From contig NZ_CAJGBN010000056.1 in the NCBI RefSeq assembly GCF_904426505.1, positions 207,635 through 271,634 of the forward strand: DNA of 64,000 bases, in the 5' to 3' direction. The stretch is from Rubrivivax sp. A210 (GTDB lineage: Bacteria > Pseudomonadota > Gammaproteobacteria > Burkholderiales > Burkholderiaceae_C). This document shows, in pieces, positions 20,299-28,919 of the stretch. The position numbers were made by a program, and so were the translations under genes. The notes under the pieces are model-generated. The model was not told the DNA's origin and did not search any database. It saw only the letters and a program-made list of their open reading frames with translations. Positions within the stretch are counted from its first letter, which is position 1, and every line of letters starts with the position of its first letter.

Positions 20299-20347
20299 GT
20301 CAGGCCGGCAGGTCGGACACGGCCTGTCAGGCCGGCATGTCGAACAC
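20299..20347. repeat. Tandem duplication of the thioesterase 3' end
   Basis: Two 22-nt copies, at 20299-20320 and 20326-20347, match at 20 of 22 positions with a 27-bp period. On the minus strand the right copy encodes the terminal V-F-D-M-P-A-stop of the thioesterase. The left copy would read V-S-D-L-P-A-stop and lies after the true stop, so it is a diverged remnant. Confidence 0.8.
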
Positions 20348-20863
20348 CAGGCAGGTGGTCGAGCCATGGGCGTAGAGGCGGCCGTCGGGGCCGACCAGGC
20401 GGGCGTCGGCAGTGGCCGTCTGCCCGCCCAGGTGGATCAATCGGCCCTCGGCGCGCACGCGGGCGACCTTGTCGCTGAGGGCGCGGATCATGTTGACCTT
20501 CAGCTCCAGCGTCGTATAGCCCTTGCCGGCCGGCAGCGCCGAGTGCACGGCGCAGCCCAGGGCCGAATCGAGCAGGGTGGCAAACCAGCCGCCGTGTACG
20601 CTGCCCATGGGGTTGTAGTGCTGCGGCCCGGGTCGGCCCTGGAAGACCGCGTGGCCGGGTTCGATGTGTACGGGCAAGAAGTCCAGCGTCTGGCCTATGG
20701 GCACGCGCGGCACCTGGCCGGCGAAGAGGGCCTCGAAGAGCGCCATGCCCGGCTTGCCAGCGAAGTGCTCGCGGCGGGCGACGCCGGTTTCGGGAGCGAG
20801 GCGCTCGCGCACGGCTTCTTCCTCGGCCAGCCAGCGCGCCAGGGTCTCGTCCGGGGTTTTCAT
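20327..20863 (-). CDS. PaaI-family hotdog thioesterase
   Basis: A 178-residue hotdog-fold acyl-CoA thioesterase. The active-site region NPMGSVHGGWFATLLDSA matches the HGG(x)4-5D pattern of PaaI-type enzymes, and GYTTLELKVNMIRAL is the usual following strand. The physiological thioester is unknown. It sits between an SDR and a glyoxalase gene in a same-strand run, with 21- and 42-bp gaps. The last codons are duplicated downstream. Confidence 0.87.
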   Translation of the reverse strand: MKTPDETLARWLAEEEAVRERLAPETGVARREHFAGKPGMALFEALFAGQVPRVPIGQTLDFLPVHIEPGHAVFQGRPGPQHYNPMGSVHGGWFATLLDSALGCAVHSALPAGKGYTTLELKVNMIRALSDKVARVRAEGRLIHLGGQTATADARLVGPDGRLYAHGSTTCLVFDMPA

Positions 20864-20884
20864 GGCTTGGCTGCGCCCCGGGGC

Positions 20885-21682
20885 TCAAGCCGGCGGCACG
20901 GTGTAGTTCAAGGCCATGCGCCCGCCATCGACGACGATGATCTCGCCGGTGACGTAGCTGGCGGCATCGCTGAGCAGCCAGGCCACGGCGTCGGCAATCT
21001 CCTCGGGCTCGCCCAGTCGGCGCATGGGCGTGCGGCTCATGATGCGCTCGCGTGCCTCGTCGCTGGTGAGCACGGCGCTGCGCGCCAGCTCGGTGGCGAT
21101 GGTGCCCGGCGCCACCGCATTGACGCGCAGGCCCTGGTCGGCCAGGGCCAGCGCCATCACGCGGGTGAGCTGGTCGATGGCGCCCTTGCTGGCGTTGTAG
21201 CTGGCAATGCTGGGTATGGCCAGGCGGCCGTTGACCGAGCTCATGTTGACGATGGCGCCGCGCCGCGGGCCGGCGTTGCCGACCATCGCGCGTGCGACGG
21301 CCTGGCCAACCAGGAAGGCGCCCTTGAGGTTGATGGCGATCACCGCATCCCAGTCGGTCTCGGCGATGTCGAGAAAGGCCGCGGCCTTGAAGATGCCGGC
21401 GTTGTTGACGAGGCCGTCGACATGGCCGAAGGCGGCCAGCGTGGCCGTCAGTGCCGCGTCGACCTCGGCCTTGCTTGCCACATTGCAGTGGCAGTAGAGG
21501 GCTCGCGCGCCGGCGGCCTGCAGCTCGGCGGCCAGGGCCGAGCCGGCGGCGTCGGCCACGTCCCACAGCGCCACCGCGGCGCCGTCGCGCGCCAGGCGCT
21601 GCGCACAGGCCGCACCGATGCCCTGGGCCGCGCCGGTGATCACGACGACGCGGCCTTCGAGACCGAAATGAACGCCTGCCAT
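20885..21682 (-). CDS. Short-chain dehydrogenase/reductase
   Basis: A 265-residue classical SDR. The cofactor motif is TGAAQGIG, the structural NNAG motif is present, the catalytic Ser is in VNMSSVNG and the Tyr-Lys pair is in ASYNASKGA. The acidic residue after beta-2 (ALWDVAD) favours NAD over NADP. The C-terminus ends NYTVPPA. The substrate cannot be assigned. It is 23 bp downstream of the metallo-hydrolase gene and 21 bp upstream of the thioesterase gene. Confidence 0.88.
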   Translation of the reverse strand: MAGVHFGLEGRVVVITGAAQGIGAACAQRLARDGAAVALWDVADAAGSALAAELQAAGARALYCHCNVASKAEVDAALTATLAAFGHVDGLVNNAGIFKAAAFLDIAETDWDAVIAINLKGAFLVGQAVARAMVGNAGPRRGAIVNMSSVNGRLAIPSIASYNASKGAIDQLTRVMALALADQGLRVNAVAPGTIATELARSAVLTSDEARERIMSRTPMRRLGEPEEIADAVAWLLSDAASYVTGEIIVVDGGRMALNYTVPPA

Positions 21683-21705
21683 CTTTTCGCCCCTTCAGTC
21701 CGGAT

Positions 21706-22665
21706 TCAGCGGCGGTCGAGCCAGATCGCCATGCCCTGGGCATCGAGCTCGATGTCGATGGCCAGCAGCTCGGCAACTTCGGCGCGGCCCAGCGTGCAGC
21801 CGTGCGCGGCCAGGCTGTCGGCGAAGATGCCGAGCAGGCCGGCCTTGAGCGCCTCGTGGCGCGCGGTGGCTGTGCCGGCCTGCCGATGGATGGTCCGGCC
21901 CAGCGCCACCATCTCGTCGAGCAGCGCCAGAAACTGCGCGCCCAGCCGCGACACGCCGGTGACGCGGCCGAAGTGGGTGAGGTAAAGGCAGTCGGGCTGC
22001 GCCGCCATCAGGCGCTCGACCGAAAGCCTCAGTTCATCGGGTTCGAACTGCACCGGCGTCGTCGTCGGCACGATCCAGGGCCCGCGCCCGGTGTCGAACT
22101 CGCGGTAGCTGAGGCCGAAGGTGTCGCCGGTGAACCAGCCGCGCGTGACCTCGTCCCACACGCAGTGGTGGTGACGCGCATGGCCGGGGGTGTCGGCAAA
22201 GCGCAGGCGGCGGCCGGCCAGGCTTACCTCCATGCCCTCTTCGGTGGCACACACACGCTCGGCCGGCACCGGCACAATGCCACCGTAGGAGCGCGTCATC
22301 TCTTCGGCGCCATAGACCGCGGTGGCGCCCATCCACAGCGCCTTGGGGTCGATCAGGTGGCGCGCACCCCGCGCGTGGACCAGCAGCGTGGCCTGGGGGC
22401 ATTGCTGCATCAGCCAGCCGGCGCCACCGGCGTGGTCGAGGTGGACGTGGGTGGGGATGACGTAGTCCACCGCGGCGGGCGCCAGCCCCAGTGCCGCCAG
22501 TGCCGCCATCAAGCGCGGCGCGCCAATCTGCGTGCCGGTGTCGACAAAGGCGGCGCGGCCGTCCTGCACCAGCAGGTAGGCGGCATCGAAGCGGTCGCGG
22601 TGGAAGCCGGTGTCGACGGCAAAGACGCCGCCGCCGAGATCGACGACGAAGGGCAGCGGGGCCAT
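21706..22665 (-). CDS. MBL-fold metallo-hydrolase
   Basis: A 319-residue metallo-beta-lactamase-fold hydrolase with the zinc motif THVHLDHAGG, further ligands in DTPGHARHHH and GDTF, and a late His in YLTHFGRVTG. The opening VVDLGGGVFAVDTGFHRD is typical of the glyoxalase II-like/lactonase branch. Start ATG 22665 (MAPLPFVVDLG) fits the fold start better than an in-frame ATG 22719, which overlaps the upstream gene. The substrate is unknown; a thioester or lactone is likely. Confidence 0.86.
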   Translation of the reverse strand: MAPLPFVVDLGGGVFAVDTGFHRDRFDAAYLLVQDGRAAFVDTGTQIGAPRLMAALAALGLAPAAVDYVIPTHVHLDHAGGAGWLMQQCPQATLLVHARGARHLIDPKALWMGATAVYGAEEMTRSYGGIVPVPAERVCATEEGMEVSLAGRRLRFADTPGHARHHHCVWDEVTRGWFTGDTFGLSYREFDTGRGPWIVPTTTPVQFEPDELRLSVERLMAAQPDCLYLTHFGRVTGVSRLGAQFLALLDEMVALGRTIHRQAGTATARHEALKAGLLGIFADSLAAHGCTLGRAEVAELLAIDIELDAQGMAIWLDRR

Positions 22666-22694
22666 GCGGCCGGTTGCGCGCGGCGCGGCAGGGC

Positions 22695-23900
22695 TCAGCC
22701 CGCGCCCAGGATGGTCCACAGTCGCGCGATGTCGGCCGCGCCATCATTGCCCTTGACGCTGCGCAGCGTCTGCAGCGCGGCGGCCTTGGACTTGGCCGAT
22801 TGCAGCTGGGCCATGCCCAGGCGCAGCTTGGCATCCTCGGGGCGCTTGAGATTGCCCTTGGCGATGCCCTTCTGGATCAGCTCGATGCCCTTGTCGACCT
22901 GGCCCAGCGAGACGTGGGCGTAGCCGACCTTGACCAGGCCGTCGCCTTCCTTGAAGCCCTCGGCCTCGCTGGTCTGGGCGGCCAGCGCGGCCTTGGATTC
23001 GGCCTCTTGCTTGACGGCCAGCTCGCGCAGGCGCTGGTGGCGGCCGGCCTCGGCGCCCGTGCCCAGGGCGCCGGCCTTGAAGCCCTGGTCGGCGATGCTG
23101 CGCGCCTCGGCCGGCAGGCCGGCCTGCAGGCTGAGCTGGGCCATCTCCATGAAGTCCTCGGTCTTGGTGAGCGTGCCACTGGCCAGGCGCAGGCGCAGCA
23201 GGTCGAGCGTGAAACGGTCGGCAAAGCCCGGCTTGCGCGCCAGGCGGCCGAGGTAGGCGCTCCAGTAGTCCTTCTTGGGATAGTTGAACAGCAGTTTCTC
23301 GAGGCTGCCGGCATAGCCATTGAGGTTGCCGGTGCGCTGCTGGGCATCGGCCAGGCGCAGCAGTTCGCCCTCTTCGGGGCGGCGGCCGGCCTGCTCGGCG
23401 GCGGCCACAGCGGCGCCGGCGTCGCGGGCGATGGCGGCAAAGTCACCGCTGGCCGATTGCAGATAGCTCTGCAACTGCTTGACGGTGGGGCTGGTGTTGC
23501 CGGCCGCCACTGCCTTGTTCAGCCATTCGATGGCCTTGGCATTGTTCTTCTGCTGGGTGTAGGCCGAGGCCAGCTGCTCGGCCAGCTGGCCCTGCTCGGC
23601 GCCGGCCGCCTTGGCGTGTACGGCCTCCAGCGCCTGGATGGCGGTGGCCCAGTCGCCCGCGCGCTGGGCGGCGGCGGCCTTCATGCGGTCTATGGTCAGC
23701 TGTTCGGTGGCCGTCTTGCCACCCACGGCGTCGGCGTCGCGCACCTTGGCCAGGGCCTCCTTGGCCTTGCCCGCGCGCAGCAGCTCGCCGGCCTGCTTGA
23801 GCGGATTGCCGACCTCGGGCCGCACGCCCTGGGCCTGGGCCAGGCTCAGCGAGGCGCAGGCCGCCAGGGTCAGGACCAGGGTGCGAAGGCTCTTGCTCAT
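22695..23900 (-). CDS. Exported tetratricopeptide-repeat protein
   Basis: A 401-residue protein with an N-terminal signal peptide (TLVLTLAACASLSLAQAQG). The rest is a helical array of TPR-like units, for example AGELLRAGKAKEALAKVRDA, QLAEQLASAYTQQKNNAKAI and VGYAHVSLGQVDKGIELIQK. It should be periplasmic. It starts 17 bp after the second exbD gene, so it probably belongs functionally with the TonB energy-transduction unit. I cannot name a family member with known function. Confidence 0.85.
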   Translation of the reverse strand: MSKSLRTLVLTLAACASLSLAQAQGVRPEVGNPLKQAGELLRAGKAKEALAKVRDADAVGGKTATEQLTIDRMKAAAAQRAGDWATAIQALEAVHAKAAGAEQGQLAEQLASAYTQQKNNAKAIEWLNKAVAAGNTSPTVKQLQSYLQSASGDFAAIARDAGAAVAAAEQAGRRPEEGELLRLADAQQRTGNLNGYAGSLEKLLFNYPKKDYWSAYLGRLARKPGFADRFTLDLLRLRLASGTLTKTEDFMEMAQLSLQAGLPAEARSIADQGFKAGALGTGAEAGRHQRLRELAVKQEAESKAALAAQTSEAEGFKEGDGLVKVGYAHVSLGQVDKGIELIQKGIAKGNLKRPEDAKLRLGMAQLQSAKSKAAALQTLRSVKGNDGAADIARLWTILGAG

Positions 23901-23917
23901 GGGACGCGGGGTTCTCT

Positions 23918-24355
23918 TCAGAGGAATTGCTCGTTGCCGACGATGCCGATCTTGGTCACGCCCAGGCGCTGGGCGGTGGCCATGATCATCGCCACATGCT
24001 TGTAGACCACCAGCTTGTTGGGACGAAGGTGTACCTCAGGCTGGTCGGACAGGGCCGCCACGGCGGCCAGGCGAGCCTCGATGGCGGCGCGGTCGCCGGC
24101 CTGGATGACCTCGCCGTTCCAGCCAATGGTGCCGTCGAAATCGACGTCGATGCGGATGATCTCCGGCGGCCGCGGCGGCGGCGCCGCATTGTTGGGCACC
24201 GGCATGTTCATCTTCACCGCATGCGTCTGGATGGGGATGGTGATGATGAACATGATCAGCAAGACCAGCATCACGTCGATCAGCGGCGTGGTGTTGATAT
24301 CAACCATCACGTCGGGCTCGTCACCGCCGCCGCCACTGCCTATGTTCATGCCCAT
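23918..24355 (-). CDS. exbD: ExbD/TolR biopolymer transport protein (second copy)
   Basis: A 145-residue ExbD with one N-terminal transmembrane helix containing the proton-pathway Asp in NTTPLIDVMLVLLIMFII. The C-terminal periplasmic domain contains EVHLRPNKLVVYKHVA. The N-terminus has an unusual Gly-rich segment (MGMNIGSGGGGDEP). Together with ExbB and the other ExbD it couples proton flow to TonB. It follows the first exbD by 27 bp. Confidence 0.92.
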   Translation of the reverse strand: MGMNIGSGGGGDEPDVMVDINTTPLIDVMLVLLIMFIITIPIQTHAVKMNMPVPNNAAPPPRPPEIIRIDVDFDGTIGWNGEVIQAGDRAAIEARLAAVAALSDQPEVHLRPNKLVVYKHVAMIMATAQRLGVTKIGIVGNEQFL

Positions 24356-24382
24356 GTTTTCAATCCCATTTACGCGGGACTC

Positions 24383-24829
24383 CTAGTTCAGCCGGGCGGC
24401 GGCGCCCGCCGGCGGCTCGGTGATGAAGCCGACCTTGTAGATGCCCGCACGCTGGCAGGCCACGACGATGCGGCCCACCGATTCGTAGCGCACCTCGTTG
24501 TCGCCGCGGATGTGGACCTCGGGCTGGGGCTCCTTGACCGACTCGACCTTGAGCCGCGCCACCAGGGCCTCGGCATCGGGCATGCGCTCCATGCCCCAGT
24601 AGACCTCGCCGTCGCGGTTGACCGCGATGACGATGTTCTCGGGCTTGGTCTGCGTGGGCAGATTGCGTTCCTTGGGCAGGTCGAGCTTGATCGACTGCGT
24701 CACCACCGGGATGGTGATGAGGAAGATGATCAGCAGCACCAGCATCACGTCGACCAGCGGCGTGGTGTTGATGGTGTTGTTGAGCTGTTCCTCGCCGTCT
24801 TCGGCGGCGGGGCCTACGTTCATCGCCAT
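24383..24829 (-). CDS. exbD: ExbD/TolR biopolymer transport protein (first copy)
   Basis: A 148-residue ExbD paralogue. The membrane helix with the functional Asp is NTTPLVDVMLVLLIIFLITI. The periplasmic part includes EVHIRGDNEVRYESVGRI. It differs enough from the second copy to be an old duplication. Two exbD genes after one exbB is a known arrangement in Xanthomonas and several betaproteobacteria. It is 49 bp downstream of exbB. Confidence 0.92.
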   Translation of the reverse strand: MAMNVGPAAEDGEEQLNNTINTTPLVDVMLVLLIIFLITIPVVTQSIKLDLPKERNLPTQTKPENIVIAVNRDGEVYWGMERMPDAEALVARLKVESVKEPQPEVHIRGDNEVRYESVGRIVVACQRAGIYKVGFITEPPAGAAARLN

Positions 24830-24878
24830 GCGGATTCTCCTGCGCTGCCGGCGTGGGGCCGGGACAGCCTGGCGGCTG

Positions 24879-25715
24879 TCACGAGCGCTTGCCGGCGATG
24901 AGCACGTTGAGCAGGTCGCCGGCGAAGGCCTTGGTCTCGTCCATCACGGCCTTGTTGCGGCGGATGAGCCAGTTGTAGCCCATCACCGCGGGCACCGCGA
25001 CGGCCAGGCCGATGGCGGTCATGATGAGCGACTCGCCCACCGGGCCGGCGACCTTGTCGATGCTGGCCTGGCCGCTGATGCCGATCTTGACCAGGGCGTT
25101 GTAGATGCCCCAGACGGTGCCGAACAGGCCCACGAACGGAGCCGTGGAGCCGACGGTGGCAAGGAAGGCCATGCCGTCCTGCAGCCGGCCCTGGATGTTG
25201 CCGACGGCGCGGTCGATCGACATGCTGATCCAGGTGTGCTTGTCGATGGTCTCGACCATCGTGCCTTCGTGGTGATCGCTCGAGGTGATGCCGCGCTCGG
25301 CGATGAAGCGAAAGGCCGAGCCTTCCTCGAGGGCGCCGACGCCAGCCTTGATCGAGCTGGCCTTCCAGAACGAGTCGGCCGAGCTGCGCGCGCTCTTGAG
25401 CATGGCGCGCTGCTCGAACAGCTTGGTGAAGATGATGTACCAGCTGCCCATCGACATGATGACCATGATGATGAGGGTGCCGCGGGCGACGAAGTCGCCC
25501 TGCGTCCACAGCGCCTTCAGGCCATAGGGGTTGTCGACGGCTTCTTCGGTGACGGCGGGCGCCACCGCGGCCGGCGGCGCCGCGGGGGCGGGGGCCGAGG
25601 CGGCCTGGGCCAGCGCGGCGGTGGGCAGGCTGCAGGCCAGCACCAGGCCGGCCAGCGCCGAGGCGAGCGTCTTGGCCAGCCACGAGCGGGCATTGTTGAA
25701 CTTGGTCATGGTCAT
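24879..25715 (-). CDS. exbB: ExbB/TolQ-type proton channel subunit
   Basis: A 278-residue MotA/TolQ/ExbB-family protein. It has a cleavable-looking signal sequence (LAGLVLACSLPTAALAQAAS) and an Ala/Pro linker. The three-helix channel core follows, with FLATVGSTAPFVGLFGTVWG and AIGLAVAVPAVMGYNWL. ATG 25715 is preferred because GGAG lies 6 nt before it; ATG 25709 is also in frame. It powers TonB with the two ExbD proteins and follows tonB by 61 bp. Confidence 0.93.
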   Translation of the reverse strand: MTMTKFNNARSWLAKTLASALAGLVLACSLPTAALAQAASAPAPAAPPAAVAPAVTEEAVDNPYGLKALWTQGDFVARGTLIIMVIMSMGSWYIIFTKLFEQRAMLKSARSSADSFWKASSIKAGVGALEEGSAFRFIAERGITSSDHHEGTMVETIDKHTWISMSIDRAVGNIQGRLQDGMAFLATVGSTAPFVGLFGTVWGIYNALVKIGISGQASIDKVAGPVGESLIMTAIGLAVAVPAVMGYNWLIRRNKAVMDETKAFAGDLLNVLIAGKRS

Positions 25716-25776
25716 GTGGAACTCCAAAGGAACGGGCCGGCGCGGCCCCGCAGGCCACGCGCGTGGGGAGAGAGAA

Positions 25777-26436
25777 CTAGTCGGTGATCTTCCAGACGTA
25801 GGTGACGCGGGCGGTCAGCTTCTCGGGCTTGCCGTCGAGCGTGCCCGGCGTGCCCTTGCAGGCCTTCACCGCCTCGAGGGTGAGGCGGTCGAGCATCTTG
25901 TGCTCGCGCGTCGGGCCGGCCGATTTCTCGACCGTGGCCTCGTTGATCACGCCATTGGTGTCCATGGTGTAGACCACGACCACCGTGCCCTGGGCCTCGG
26001 CGCGGCGCGCCGCGGCGTTGTAGTCGGGGCGGTCGCACTTCGACGCGAAGTCGATCTTGGGCTCGACGCGCACCGGCGCCCGCGGCGGGGCCGGCGGCGG
26101 CGCGATGGTCACTGGCGTCGGCGGCGGCGCGACCTGGGTCGTGGTGATGGTCGGCGCCGGGGTCGGCGGCGGGTTCACGTTGACCTCGGGCGGTGGCACG
26201 AAGGACGGCGGCGGCGGCGCGAACTTGGGCGGCGGCGGCAGGTTCTCGGGCGGCGGCGGCGGCGGCGGCTTCACCTCCTCGATGATCTTGGTCTCGAGCG
26301 GAGACTTGATCACCTCGACCAGGCGTTGCGCGAGGCCGTTGACCAGCGCCCAGCCGATCAGCAGGTGCAGCACCAGCACGAAGCCGAAACCGACGGCGTG
26401 CCTGCCCGGATTGCGTTGTTGTTGGGCGAAATCCAC
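25777..26436 (-). CDS. tonB: TonB energy transducer
   Basis: A 219-residue TonB. One N-terminal membrane anchor (AVGFGFVLVLHLLIGWALVN) is followed by a Pro-rich periplasm-spanning region (PPPPPPPENLPPPPKFAPPP and more). The C-terminal TonB domain has YNAAARRAEAQGTVVVVYTM and VTYVWKITD. Start GTG 26436 has TGGAGGG about 5 nt upstream. It is the first gene of the ten-gene minus-strand run. In the 216 bp upstream I see no convincing Fur box. Confidence 0.93.
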   Translation of the reverse strand: MDFAQQQRNPGRHAVGFGFVLVLHLLIGWALVNGLAQRLVEVIKSPLETKIIEEVKPPPPPPPENLPPPPKFAPPPPSFVPPPEVNVNPPPTPAPTITTTQVAPPPTPVTIAPPPAPPRAPVRVEPKIDFASKCDRPDYNAAARRAEAQGTVVVVYTMDTNGVINEATVEKSAGPTREHKMLDRLTLEAVKACKGTPGTLDGKPEKLTARVTYVWKITD

Positions 26437-26652
26437 TCATCCCTCCAGGCCGTGCCGCACATGAGATATCGCGCGGTACGCCGTAATGTCCCGAATCCAG
26501 CCTCGTGAGCCGGCATGACCGGATGCGGTCAAGGCGCGGCACTATATCGCGAACCTCCGCGCACCCACTCGGGGCATCACCCTAGGTGCGGGGGGTCGCC
26601 GGCTGGTGCATGCAAGCTTGCAGGACAGGCCAGCAAGATCGATGCCGCACGG

Positions 26653-27588
26653 TCATGTCCGGCCGGCGAGATCCATCAACAGGCCGACCGCGTGCGCCGT
26701 GGCGCCGTCGGCATCGCAAGCGATCACATGGCGTTCGGGGCTGGCGCGGAGCCAGGTCAACTGGCGCTTGGCAAGCTGGCGGGTGGCGGCCAGGCCGCAC
26801 GCACGCAAGCCGTCCAGGCGGCCCGAATCCAGCGCCTCCCAGGCTTGGCGGTAGCCGACGCAGCGCATGGCGGGCAGGCCAGGATGCAGGTCGCCACGCG
26901 CTCGCAAGGCCTTCACCTCGTCGACCAGGCCGGCAGCCAGCATGGCGTCGAAGCGCTCGGCGATGCGCCCGTGCAGCCAGGCGCGCGACTGCGGCTCCAG
27001 CGCCACCAGCGGCCACCCGGCCGCAGCCGGCGGCGGGCGTGCGCCGCCCTGGGCATGCCAGTCGCTGAGTGTGCGGCCGCTGGCGCGCCAGACCTCGAGC
27101 GCGCGCTGGATACGCTGGGCATCGGCCGGCGCCAGGCGCGCCGCGGTGGCGGGGTCGACGCGAGCCAGTTCGGCGTGCAGGGCCGGCCAGCCGAGCGCCG
27201 CGGCTTCGCGGTCGATGGCGGCGCGCACCTCGGCGTCGGCCGCCGGCATTGCGTCCAGGCCCTCGCGCAAGGCCTTGAAGTACAGCATGGTGCCGCCCAC
27301 CAGCAGCGGCAGGCGGCCACGCTGCCGGATCTCGACCACCAGCCGCTGCGCATCGGCGGCAAAGCGGGCCGCCGAATAAGCCTCGCGAGGGTCGAGGATG
27401 TCGATCAGGTGGTGGGGCACGGCGGCGCGCTCGGCGGCGCTGGGCTTGGCGGTGGCTATGTCCATGCCGCGGTAGACCAGCGCCGAGTCGACGCTGATGA
27501 TTTCCAGCGGCAAACGTTCGGCCAGGGCCAGCGCCACCGCGGTCTTGCCCGCGGCGGTGGGCCCGGCCAGACAGATTGCGGCGCTCAT
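26653..27588 (-). CDS. miaA: tRNA dimethylallyltransferase
   Basis: Transfers the dimethylallyl group to A37 of tRNAs reading UNN codons. The 311-residue protein has P-loop LAGPTAAGKTAVA, the Asp region SVDSALVYRGMDIATAKPS, LLVGGTMLYFKAL and the C-terminal RQLAKRQLTWLR. Start ATG 27588 overlaps the stop of the upstream exporter gene as ATGA, so translation is coupled. The reading frame is open further upstream but that part is antisense-like shadow over the exporter gene. Confidence 0.96.
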   Translation of the reverse strand: MSAAICLAGPTAAGKTAVALALAERLPLEIISVDSALVYRGMDIATAKPSAAERAAVPHHLIDILDPREAYSAARFAADAQRLVVEIRQRGRLPLLVGGTMLYFKALREGLDAMPAADAEVRAAIDREAAALGWPALHAELARVDPATAARLAPADAQRIQRALEVWRASGRTLSDWHAQGGARPPPAAAGWPLVALEPQSRAWLHGRIAERFDAMLAAGLVDEVKALRARGDLHPGLPAMRCVGYRQAWEALDSGRLDGLRACGLAATRQLAKRQLTWLRASPERHVIACDADGATAHAVGLLMDLAGRT

Positions 27589-28829
27589 CCCGACACCGGC
27601 CCGGCGCGGTGGACGCGCTGGACCAGGGTCCAGGCCACGACCGCGGTGGCCACGGCCCAGAAGGCCAGGCCATAGGCCAGAGGCCGCGTGCTGCCGTCCA
27701 GCGCCACGCCCAGCCAGCGTCCGACGACGAAGGCCACCAGCGCCAGCAGGAAGCCGGCCAGCGCCGAGGCGGTGCCGGCGGCACGCGGAAACGGCGCCAC
27801 CACGCCAGCCTGGCCGCAGGGCTGGTGCAGGCCATGGCCGAAGAGGTAGAGGCATTGCGGCAGCAGCACCGCCCACACCGCCTGCACGCCGGCGGCGGCC
27901 AGCCCCGCCGCGAGCAGGCCGCCGGCCAGCGTGAAGAAGGCGCCGCGCTTCACCGTGGCCGTCATGCCCAGGCGGCCTATCCAGCGCCGGCACACCAAGG
28001 TGGACAGCAGGTAGGTGAAGGAGCCCACGGCCATCGCTGCGCCATAGGCGGCAGGCGAGAGGCCCAGCACGTCCATGTAGACGAAGGACGAGGCCGCCAG
28101 CACGATGAAGAGGCCGCCATAGGTACAAGCCACGAGCAGGGCCCAGGCCAGGAAGACGCGGTGTACCGCGATCTCGCGCCAGCTTTGCAGCAGCGGCGCC
28201 CACGAGGTGGCCCGAGGGTTGAGCCGGCTCGCGGTTTCGGGCAGGCGCAGTGCGACGAAAGCGAGTGTGGCGGCGCCCGCCGCGGCCACCAGTGCGAGCG
28301 TGCCGCGCCAGCCCCACAGCGCCGCCGCCGCACCGCCGGCCAGAGGCGACGCCAGGGCGATGGCGCCCAGCCCGGTCAGCGCCAGCGCCATCACCTGGGC
28401 GCCTTCCTGCGGCTCGTAGAGGTCGCGCACGATGGCGCGCGCACACACCACGGCCGCCGCCATCGCCGCGCCCTGCAGCACGCGCCAGACGATGAGGGCG
28501 GTGATGCTGCCGGCCATGGCCGCGCCCAGGCTGGCCGCGGTGTAGAGCGCCAGCCCCCACAGCAGCACCGGGCGCCGCCCGACGCGGTCGGCCACCGGGC
28601 CCCAGGCGAGCTGGGCGAAGCCGAAGGCGAGGATGAGGGCCGACATCGTCAGCTGCGCCGAGGCCATCGAGGCGCCCAGCGCCGCCGTGAGCATGGGCAG
28701 GGCCGGCAGGTAGATGTCGGTGGTCACCGGCTGCAGGCCCAGCAGCAACGACAGCGCCAGGGCGGCCAGGCCGGGGGCGACGGTCACCATGGCAACGGGA
28801 GCCACGGCGGCCGGTGGAGAAGTCGACAT
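27585..28829 (-). CDS. Bcr/CflA-family multidrug efflux MFS transporter
   Basis: A 414-residue major-facilitator exporter with about 12 membrane helices. The family opening LQPVTTDIYLPALPML and the MFS loop GPVADRVGRRPVLLWGLALY are characteristic of Bcr/CflA drug/H+ antiporters. Arg in WRVLQGAAMAAAVVCARAIV matches motif C surroundings. Start ATG 28829 is supported by TAATCT exactly 6 nt before it and no Shine-Dalgarno. It is coupled to miaA downstream. It diverges from parA across 90 bp. Confidence 0.9.
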   Translation of the reverse strand: MSTSPPAAVAPVAMVTVAPGLAALALSLLLGLQPVTTDIYLPALPMLTAALGASMASAQLTMSALILAFGFAQLAWGPVADRVGRRPVLLWGLALYTAASLGAAMAGSITALIVWRVLQGAAMAAAVVCARAIVRDLYEPQEGAQVMALALTGLGAIALASPLAGGAAAALWGWRGTLALVAAAGAATLAFVALRLPETASRLNPRATSWAPLLQSWREIAVHRVFLAWALLVACTYGGLFIVLAASSFVYMDVLGLSPAAYGAAMAVGSFTYLLSTLVCRRWIGRLGMTATVKRGAFFTLAGGLLAAGLAAAGVQAVWAVLLPQCLYLFGHGLHQPCGQAGVVAPFPRAAGTASALAGFLLALVAFVVGRWLGVALDGSTRPLAYGLAFWAVATAVVAWTLVQRVHRAGPVSG

Positions 28830-28835
28830 CGGGCG

Positions 28836-28841
28836 AGATTA
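28836..28841 (-). promoter_or_regulatory. -10-like hexamer 6 nt before the Bcr/CflA gene
   Basis: TAATCT on the minus strand is separated by 6 nt (CGCCCG) from the ATG. This is the same geometry as at pdxH, queG, hemJ and the ferredoxin gene. Confidence 0.4.
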
Positions 28842-28919
28842 GCAGGCGGACGCGGCGAAAGCGCCGCAGGTGCTGCGATGCACAATCCGGGTTTCGCCAT
28901 CCAGACCAGGGAACCCTGC

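Noticed and set aside
26611..26622. Palindrome TGCAAGCTTGCA, with a 13-nt match to a cloning polylinker (GCATGCAAGCTTG)
   Set aside because: Flanks are normal genome sequence continuing into miaA; no vector sequence on either side. Treated as coincidence.
26437..26652. Fur box ahead of tonB
   Set aside because: No AT-rich GATAATGATWATCATTATC-like sequence could be found in the 216 bp.
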